Shown here: in pieces, positions 45,253 to 54,357 of the stretch | Layout: each line of letters opens with the position of its first letter | How positions within the stretch are numbered: position 1 is the first letter of the stretch | From: Oikopleura dioica | Taxonomy: Eukaryota; Chordata; Appendicularia; Copelata; Oikopleuridae | Length of the DNA stretch: 64,000 nt | Assembly (NCBI GenBank): GCA_907165135.1 | Contig: OU015568.1 | Coordinates: 16,441,208 to 16,505,207 of the forward strand | Reading direction: 5' to 3' | Made by a program: the position numbers and the translations under genes | Notes under the pieces: generated by a model | What the model was told of the DNA's origin: nothing | Seen by the model: the letters and a program-made list of their open reading frames with translations, nothing else | Databases searched by the model: none

Positions 45253-45868
45253 GCTGCTCTGATTTTCCGCGATTGCTCAACTTCCAGCTGGTTTCATATG
45301 ATTCGAAACAGAAGACCTAGATTATTGACACCTGTTTCTGAGAATAAATATAGAACAGGAGAAAAATCAGCCTATCGAACTAAAATGTAAAAACACAAAT
45401 TATTCCATTACTTGTTTGAGCCCACGTGCATAAAATGTACTACGAAAAATTTCTGTAAAGTTGGGAAAACATATTTTCACCTCCTCAATCTTACCATTGA
45501 TTATGCTTTAATTCATGGCCTAAAGTTGAAAGGGACTCAACCAATTTATGGAAGTGCATTTTTGGATGACCAATAAGATTGCTTTATTTGGCCTACCGGC
45601 CAATCAAAACCCTGATCCATATAATCACTTCTATAAATTGGTTTAACCCCTTTATAGGCTAAAAAATACGCGAAAATCAATTTATAGAGCTGATTAAATT
45701 TTTAAAATGAAAACTAAACACTAGTCAATATTCTTTAACGATTGATGAGCTATCACTGAATCAGTGATAGTATCATACTGTTTCATATTTCTTTCAAACA
45801 AAACTAAGAAAAAAATAAAATAAAAAACGACAATGATTCTGATGATTTGATTTTGAATTTATTTACAG
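45253..45868. other. intergenic, one family C MITE
   Basis: About 45530-45650 carries GGAAGTGCATTTTTGGATGACCAATAAGATTGC..GGCCTACCGGCCAATCAAAACCCTGATCCATATAATCACTTC, the reverse orientation of the 31800 copy. Nothing else is recognised. Confidence 0.55.
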
Positions 45869-46244
45869 TAGGGTCAGGCGATATCACGTGACGACCGCGG
45901 AACACGCTCAAACTTTTGGGTGATAGCCTCGGGCGTACTGATCACAAAAACATAGCGGCCCTCCCTTAACCCATCAACGCCTTTACCATTTTAACCCGTT
46001 TTCTGATTTTCCGGTTTTTGACCATTTTCATGAAAAAACGCTTTTTCTCAATTTTAAACGTGAAAAACAGATGAATAATTAATAATTATTAATTATTTTA
46101 TTAAGTAACTTAAAGAAAATCAATTTCACAATATAAAATCAAAACCATAATTTCGCAAAAACTAGGATAATGTGAATTTTTACAGCAATGGGAGTGGGTG
46201 GGGTTGGGGACATAACTGAGATTGATAAACTCAGAGTTCTAAGC

Positions 46245-47384
46245 CAGGGATGCAAATCTGAGCGGCACGGCACGGCACGGCACAGCGGCATGGCACGGCA
46301 CGGCACGTGCCGTACCGTGCCGTGCCGCAGAATAAAATCTGGTTGCGGCACCGCGGCACAGTATAACACTATTTTCACATAAAATTTTTATTATCGGTAA
46401 ATATAAAGGACAATTCCCGTTCTTTGATTTTTGAATTTAAGGGCTTGACGGCCCTTCGGGCCGTTTCAGCCCCGTTCCTTGATTTTTGAATTTAAGGGCT
46501 TGACGGCCCTTCGGGCCGTTTCAGCCCCGTTCCTTGATTTTTGAATTTAAGGGGCTTGACGGCCCTTCGGGCCGTTTCAGCCCCGTTCCTTGATTTTTGA
46601 ATTTAAGGGGCTTGACGGCCCTTCGGGCCGTTTCAGCCCCGTTCCTGATTTTGAATTTAAGGGCTTGACGGCCCTTCGGGCCGTTTCAGCCCCGTTCCTT
46701 GATTTTTGAATTTAAGGGGCTTGACGGCCCTTCGGGCCGTTTCAGCCCCGTTCCTGATTTTTGAATTTAAGGGCTTGACGGCCCTTCGGGCCGTTTCAGC
46801 CCCGTTCCTTGATTTTGAATTTAAGGGCTTGACGGCCCTTCGGGCCGTTTCAGCCCCGTTCCTGATTTTGAATTTAAGGGGCTTGACGGCCCTTCGGGCC
46901 GTTTCAGCCCCGTTCCTTGATTTTGAATTTAAGGGGCTTGACGGCCCTTCGGGCCGTTTCAGCCCCGTTCCTTGATTTTGAATTTAAGGGCTTGACGGCC
47001 CTTCGGGCCGTTTCAGCCCCGTTCCTTGATTTTGAATTTAAGGGGCTTGACGGCCCTTCGGGCCGTTTCAGCCCCGTTCCTTGATTTTTGAATTTAAGGG
47101 GCTTGACGGCCCTTCGGGCCGTTTCAGCCCCGTTCCTTGATTTTTGAATTTAAGGGGCTTGACGGCCCTTTGGGCCGTTTCAGCCCCGTTCCTTGATTTT
47201 TGAATTTAAGGGGCTTGACGTAATTTATATGACTCAAATTTGTGCCGTGCCGTGCCGTGGTGCCGCGGCACCCCATTATTGAATTTTGTGCCGTGCCGTG
47301 CCGTACCGTGCCGCGGCACGGGTATTTTGGTTGTGCCGTGCCGTGCCGGTGCCGCTGGAAAATTTTGTCATATTTCCATCCCTG
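46245..47384. mobile_element. nested hAT-like element with GCACGG satellites and tandem array
   Basis: Ends CAGGGATGCAAAT and ATTTCCATCCCTG flanked by TTCTAAGC (46237-46244, 47385-47392), an exact 8-bp duplication. Inside the left end is a (GGCAC)n run at about 46262-46362 and inside the right end its complement (GTGCC)n at about 47243-47352; between them lies a 56-bp-unit array at about 46436-47222. No coding capacity. Confidence 0.85.
46436..47222. repeat. tandem array, about 14 units of about 55 bp
   Basis: Unit: GGGGCTTGACGGCCCTTCGG then GCCGTTTCAGCCCCGTTCC then TTGATTTTTGAATTTAA; each unit contains the palindromes ACGGCCCTTCGGGCCGT and GGGGCTTGA...TCAGCCCC. Units differ mainly by G/GG and T-run length. 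It is GC rich in an AT-rich region. Confidence 0.9.
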
Positions 47385-47392
47385 TTCTAAGC

Positions 47393-48215
47393 CCTTGTCA
47401 AGCCCCTTAAATTAAGAAATCAAGGAACGGGGCTGAGACGGCCCGAAGGGCCGTCAAGCCCCTTAAATTAAGAAATCAAGGAACGGGGCTGAGACGGCCC
47501 GAAGGGCCGTCAAGCCCTTAAATTAAGAAATCAGGAACGGGGCTGAGACGGCCCGAAGGGCCGTCAAGCCCCTTAAATTAAGAAATCAGGAACGGGGCTG
47601 AGACGGCCCGAAGGGCCGTCAAGCCCCTTAAATTAAGAAATCAGGAACGGGGCTGAGACGGCCCGAAGGGCCGTCAAGCCCTTTAAATTAAGAAATCAAG
47701 GAACGGGGCTGAGACGGCCCGAAGGGCCGTCAAGCCCCTTAAATTAAGAAATCAAGGAACGGGGCTGAGACGGCCCGAAGGGCCGTCAAGCCCTTAAATT
47801 AAGAAATCAGGAACGGGGCTGAGACGGCCCGAAGGGCCGTCAAGCCCCTTAAATTAAGAAATCAAGGAACGGGGCTGAGACGGCCCGAAGGGCCGTCAAG
47901 CCCTTAAATTAAGAAATCAAGGAACGGGGCTGAGACGGCCCGAAGGGCCGTCAAGCCCTTAAATTAAGAAATCAAGGAACGGGGCTGAGACGGCCCGAAG
48001 GGCCGTCAAGCCCCTTAAATTAAGAAATCAAGGAACGGGCTGAGACGGCCCGAAGGGCCGTCAAGCCCTTAAATTAAGAAATCAAGGAACGGGGCTGAGA
48101 CGGCCCGAAGGGCCGTCAAGCCCCTTAAATTAAGAAATCAAGGAACGGGGCTGAGACGGCCCGAAGGGCCGTCAAGCCCTTAAATTAAGAAATCAAGGAA
48201 CGGGGCTGAGACGGC
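47393..48215. repeat. tandem array, about 15 units, inverted relative to 46436-47222
   Basis: Unit: AAGGAACGGGGCTGAGACGG then CCCGAAGGGCCGTCAAGCCCC then TTAAATTAAGAAATC. It is the reverse complement of the other array with fixed differences (GAGAC versus GAAAC, AAATTAAGAAATC versus AAATTCAAAAATC), so each array was homogenised on its own after divergence. Confidence 0.9.
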
Positions 48216-48730
48216 CATTTCTTGCCAGTTCAACCGCTATATTGATTTTAACGTAAAAATTGTAGAAAATTCTTAAAATTTTATTATTAAGTTTTCATTA
48301 ATAGAGTTATTTTAATTCATAAAAATAATAATTTATTCGTTTTATACGTTTAAAATCAAGAAAAATGCGGTTTTTCCTTGAAAATGGTCGAAAACGAGAA
48401 AATCAGGAAACGGGTTAAAATGGTCTAGGTGTTGATGGGTTAAGCGAGGGCCGCTATGTTTTTTGTGATCAGTACCCCCCAGGCTACTACCTAAAAAAGT
48501 TTGTGCGTGTTCCGCGGTCGTCTTGTGATATCGCCTGACCCTAATTTACAGTTAAAGAAAAGCTTGAATATTTTGATTCAAAGCATTCATGTCAATTTGT
48601 TTAAGTTGGTTGAAGGATCAGCTGCGTGGTGGACGAAACTTCGGTGCCTCGGGAAGAAAACAAGCAAAATTTACAAAGAAAAGAAAAGCAAGAGGACCGA
48701 CAAAAAAGTGCTCCAAGAGCTTTTCTTTCT

Positions 48731-51700
48731 TTAGATAAATCTTTCTTGGAATTCTTCCTTTAGCGCTTCGCCAGCTTTCGCGATTTTTTCGGTCAAGCTG
48801 ACGACTTTTTCCCGCTTTTTATGAAGCGTCAGTTGAACGTATCCATCCAGCAGTTGTTGAACTAGAATTTTTGATTTTCTATGAGTCATCCTTTTTGGAC
48901 TTACTTTCAGCGCCGTCGTCGGTAGTCCAATTAAGAACCTGCATGTTATCGTTGCCTTGGTCCACTTCGATCGTAAAAAGACGCTTATTTCGTTGAAAAA
49001 TCAAATATTTTTACGATTGGGAAATTTCCTCATCGCACTTTGCTAATTCTAGCTTATTCCAAATCAATGGTTAGACTGCGTCTGACCACAAAAGAGAGGA
49101 TCATCTGATTATCGATCTAATAATTGAGCTCTATAAAAAGAGGTTCAAATTCACAGAAAAGTCCGGCAAGAATTTTTTTCTGAAATTTTATTGGTCATCC
49201 GGCCAAATTCGGGGATCTGATTGGTCGTAAAATTTGAGCCGTGGTTTTATGGGGATATTTTTATTAATATGGCGATACCCTTATTTCAATAATCAGAATT
49301 AACGACTTTTCTTATTATTTTAATAAGGGTATCACTATATAAATAAAAGTATCCGTTATAAAACCGCGGCTCAAATATTTCAACGAATCAGATCCCCTGA
49401 TTTGGCCGGTAAACCAATCATATCTAAGAAAATATCCGTATTTCGCTTTAGACTTTTAAGTTTAGAGGATAAACTAAGGTGCTGTCATTAAGAAATCTTT
49501 GGAAGAAAAGTCCTCAGAACAATTATGATTATAGATGTTTTCGCCCCTTGAGATAAAACTTAGGAAGTCATCGAATTTCTCGTGAGTTATTCAACTTTCC
49601 TTATCGGCGATGCTCATCCATCTCCTCACTCTGTCCAGCGGAAATCGCTCTTCTAGTTTCCCATTGTGATAAGAAGTCAGATTACTCTTTGAGATCGCCA
49701 AAAGCACTTCTCGGTTCTTGTCGTTCTCAGTGGCGAAAAAGGTGTCGCCGAATCCGGGCAATTCACGAGCGTGCTTGATAAATTCCCGCTTTTATGGACT
49801 TTTACAAAGTTTTGATTTAAAAACATGTCGGAAACGTTCTCTGAATGACAGAATCGAAAATTTTGAAATTGCAACCTGTGTAAAAGCCTGACTCAGGTTC
49901 TGTACGCAGGTGACTAATTTTTGCTGAGGTGTCTGGAATCGACAAAAATTTCGACAAACTTTGCGTGGAAATTTTCAACCAATCGGAAGCCTGGATTCGG
50001 TAAACCGGCCAATCAGCAGCCGAGTAGCCGCCTACGCAAAATTTGTCGAAATTTTTGTCGGTTCCAGACACCACCCCAGTTTTGGCGACTTTTTCAGAAT
50101 TTCTTTTCTGAAATCTGATTGGCCGACCGGCAAAATGCGAACATCTGATTCGGTCTCAAATTCGACCAAAAATTGGTGAAAATTGTCGAAATTTTGTCGA
50201 TTCGTTCTGCCTCCCCGATTTCGGAATTCAAATATAAATGCTTGTAAATGAAGAATTCAGTCCATTCCTGTAGAGAAAATTCGTCTTTGGCAAGCCGGAT
50301 CTCTCCCGCGCCTCGTTTGGCTTTAATAACAGCAATGATCGCCGCCGAGTCCTGCGCCGGAAAGAGACTTTCGGCCACCTGTTTGATCGCGCTTTCTGGC
50401 TCCTCTGGGTTTTCGATTTTGTTCAGTATCGCCACCAGCTTCGCCGCGTCCGCTAAACCTATAGAACAAGACCTTACCAAAGTCCCGACGATTTTGAGGT
50501 GCTCCTTGATTTCTTGAAATTCCGTGAAGATTTGTCCCTTGTCGCCGTTGTCGAGCGGCCGCTGCGTAAACCAGAATCGACGGCGGAAGCAAAGTGGCCG
50601 CGCGTTTATTAATGGTTCTAGTTCTGTGAGCGTCCTTGTCGGATCTAGCCACAGTGGGGAGCGAATTTTCTTGTAAGTGCTTTACAAAAAATCAATGAGA
50701 GAATTTTAGGATCTTTTTGTCGCCAATTTTCAGCCGACAAAAACACGAATTTGGCGACATTTTTTCTGAAATCTGATTGGTCAGCCGGCAAAATGCGCGA
50801 TTCTGATTGGTCAAAAATTTTCTAAAAATTTTGGTCAAAATATTCGGCCAAAATTAGTGATTCGTCTCGCCTCCACAAAATTTCTACATAAACTAAGGTG
50901 GCGCTGTTTAAAATAATCCTGGTTTCTGATTGGCTCTCGTTCATATGAGAAGATTTTCGCCTTTATTTTTGGTGTGGCGTCAGGAATTGACAAATAATTT
51001 TCGAAAAATTTTGCTTGGGCGATTACTCGGCAGCTGATTGGCGGTTGAGCCGTATCCAGGCTTCTTATTGGTTGAAAATTTTTTTGCAAAATTTCTTCAG
51101 ATTTTTGTCGATTCTTGACATTTCCAGCTTTTGATCGAAAACTTAACTGGAATTCCACTGAATTAGTTTTCTAAGAGCACTTTTAAAGCAATTAGAAATT
51201 ATGCCCAATTTCAGGAAAATAGAACGTGGATGGCTGAAAAGTGCTCAAGTGGACTTCCCATCCAAGCGGTAGTAATTTATATAAGCACTGTCCTTGGATA
51301 GCTCACTTTTCATCGCGCTCTTGACTTTAATGCGTTTGCTGAGGCCGATTAGGCTCTTGGCCGAGCTCAGCAGTTTAATGGCCGATTCGAGCTGCGATGT
51401 TTCCTTGTCGAGCTCGATGCAGCAGGCATACTCTGACCGCGGCAGCATCATTTTGTCCGCGATAGTCTCCGCAATCGACGACATGGGGACAGTCATGTCG
51501 AGCAGATGCGTCCTGAGACTTCCGTCTGGAAGCGCGATTTTTAAAAACTTTGATTTCGCGCGAATTTTGATGATTTTTCCGTTCCGGTTAGACACTAGGG
51601 CGCCGGGTTGATAAAATACTGCTTCCGTCAAAATAAATTATTTGAAAAAAGAACCACTAATTAGTAATTGCGACTGCTAGGTTTTATTGAATAACAAGGA

Positions 51701-54313
51701 AAAATTGACGATGAAGACGGTTTCATAATTGTCCAGGGTCACGACTTTCTGTTTTTGGAACGCAAAAGTGATTTTTATGTGAACTTGTGTCGAAATTATT
51801 TCATGATTTTCTACTTAATTTCTATCAATAATGACTTTTTCCATCGAGAAACCTTATTGGTTGATCGACCAATCAGATTCTATGAATTGATTTTCCTCGA
51901 TTTCGACCTCAAATCGAAATAATGTTAGATTTTTTCATCTCAAAATATTAATTTATTCAATATTATAAATATACCGTTATTAATAATTATTAATTAATTT
52001 TTTTAAATATTTTAAATTGTTATTATTTTTGATTTAATTCTTTTCTATAAATTTAATATAATAATATTAAACGAAAATGATTTTTAATAATAATTGAATC
52101 AAATTTGCTCCTTATTTTTATGCAAATTATTCAAAAAACCTCTCTATGACCGTTATTAATCCCGAAATTCCAGAAGAAAATTTTCAATTTTGAATAATCC
52201 CAAAATCATTGACACTAAACGGCCAAATATTTAAATTTCTCTCATGCTTAATTTCAAAGAATCAAAATATTATCTCCATTTCTTTCAACAAAGGCACGTT
52301 TAAAACCTGTTTTACCGTTTTGACTCGAGCGGTGTCATCCCCATCGAAACCACCACGTAATCAATAAGTCCGCAAATTAGGCGACTCAAAAAACGGGGCC
52401 CAGCAGGTTAAGCTTTTCATCCTTGACCGCTTTTTGCGGTTTTATAATTTTTTACCAGTAATTTTATAAGAAAAGGAGAATTTTTGCTTCTCAAAGTGTC
52501 TTACCAAACACTTGAGAAGATAAAATTATAGACAGAATAATCGGAAACAGGTTAAGACTTGAAGCAGGAAAAATCTAAAAATATGGTTAGTTGGTTGAAA
52601 AAATTGGCGAAAAAGCGAAAGTGGGGAAAAATGGGGATTTAGAAATAATTAGTCGGTAGATGGCGCTTTTTCATGAAAATCGAGCCATCTGATTAGTCGA
52701 AATTTCAAATTATCACAAAACAAAATTGTAACGATTAGATCGGTTATCTTTCAAAATTTGAAGCCGCGTGCGGCTTTTTTTATGTTTTTTATTGAAATTT
52801 TAGATAAAGAAAGGGGTGGTGAAATGCAAGCAAAAATCGTCAAAGAACTTTTACAGAGAATAAATTCAGACAAGAAAGAAATTTATTTTGTCGGCACGTC
52901 TCAATTAGAATAAAGCCCCCTTGAAAGAGATTTGCTAAATTGGAAACATCAATAAAGCAATTTTAAAACATGGATATCCTAGTCACGAAAGCCAGATTTT
53001 AAACCGAGAAAGAAAACATTTGTGGCAACTCAAGTTTACCCAAAAGATGCTCAGAGTCAAAAATATCAACAAAGTCGATTCCAGACCTTATTATAGTCGA
53101 TAACAACGGTACTGGACTCGGAAACCTGTAGAGAAAACCAGACTAAGGTTTTGAAAGGCTAAAATAAAAAGTCGCGTAGCGGCTTTTTGAAGATGAAGCC
53201 GCGAAGCGGCTTTGCCAATATTTTAATACAGATAAGAGTGATTGTAGTGCGAAGCCGCTTTTCGGCTTCGTTTTCAAAAGCCGCTACGCGGCTTTTCATT
53301 TTAGCCTTTCAAAACCTGACTCAGGGTGCCGGGCGCTGCAACCGTAGTTTTCATTCGCTATTCACATGGCTTGTCAGAAATATTTGGTAAATAGAATTGA
53401 CAAAGCAAACAAAATATTTAATTTATTTTGAGACGTGCCTTACATTAATCGCTGTCAAATGAGTTTTTGTGCTTACCTGGTTAGTGAAAAAATATCAACC
53501 CGTTTCTTTTCGATTGGTTCGTTCGGCAGCCAGCGTTCTTTGCACAGAGGGGTCTAGGGAACCATTATTCTAGCGCTTGTTTGAGAAGGGTTTTCTTACC
53601 TCCTCGACATATAAACCGACGGATCCAGGAGGTAATCCGTTCCAGCGACAGCGCAAGAATTTGATGATCTGCTCTGGATTCAGGCTTTTGTTTGGATCAG
53701 AAATAAATTGGTAAAAAAACAAAGGTTTTTGATTGGCTATCGATAAAATAGCGCCACCTATTGACTTTTCGTCTGAATTTTTCATATTTGTCCCAAAAAT
53801 TTTTTTACGAAAAAAAAAATAAATTTTATCATTTTTTGAAAATATTTTAATAAAAAATTTTCTTTTTATTATTTTTTTGTATTTTTTTACTCTTTTTAAA
53901 AATATTTCTGACCCTTTCCTTCGATCTAAAAAAAATATTTTTTCAAAAGTTTCAAGAAAAAATTACGAAGAGCTAATTTTTAAGAAAATAATTGGTGAAA
54001 AGTATTGTGAAATTTTAAAATGAAAAAATTGTTCTGAAAATCCGCGAATCGAATTCCGTTGTTACCAGAGAGGAGCGTCTAGGAAAGATAATCTTTTTCA
54101 GCTGAGCAAAGGTTGCACCTTTTCGATTCTAAACGATCACCCACGTGACCGTTTCAAGAAGTTTTCATGAACCGAGTTTTTGATTAAAAGATCGCTACAG
54201 ACAGAAATTAGGTTAAAATCGGTAAGGGGCCTATTGATTTGAAAAATCCAAGACATTGCTCTTTTGAAAATTCGATACTGGTGCATTTTGGAATTAGTCC
54301 CTCCAGTTGCCTT

Positions 54314-54357
<44 letters not shown>

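Larger units (their letters stand above)
45869..48543. mobile_element. hAT-like fold-back element with tandem array (outer)
   Basis: Starts TAGGGTCAGGCGATATCAC and ends GTGATATCGCCTGACCCTA, flanked by the perfect 8-bp direct repeat ATTTACAG (45861-45868, 48544-48551). T at position 2 and A at position 7 fit hAT targets. The inverted arms run over 150 bp (AACCCATCAACGCC, CGCGGTCGTC), then TGAAAA..CGCTTTTT blocks, then a long array of about 55-bp units on the right. No transposase ORF. A second hAT-like element is inserted inside it. Confidence 0.88.

Noticed and set aside
46706-46975. Open frame GLTALRAVSAPF repeated
   Set aside because: Translation of the 55-bp satellite unit; no start, no splice sites, no conservation of frame between units.
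46436-48215. CRISPR array (regular direct repeats)
   Set aside because: There are no unique spacers; the whole 55-bp unit is repeated head to tail, and the genome is eukaryotic.
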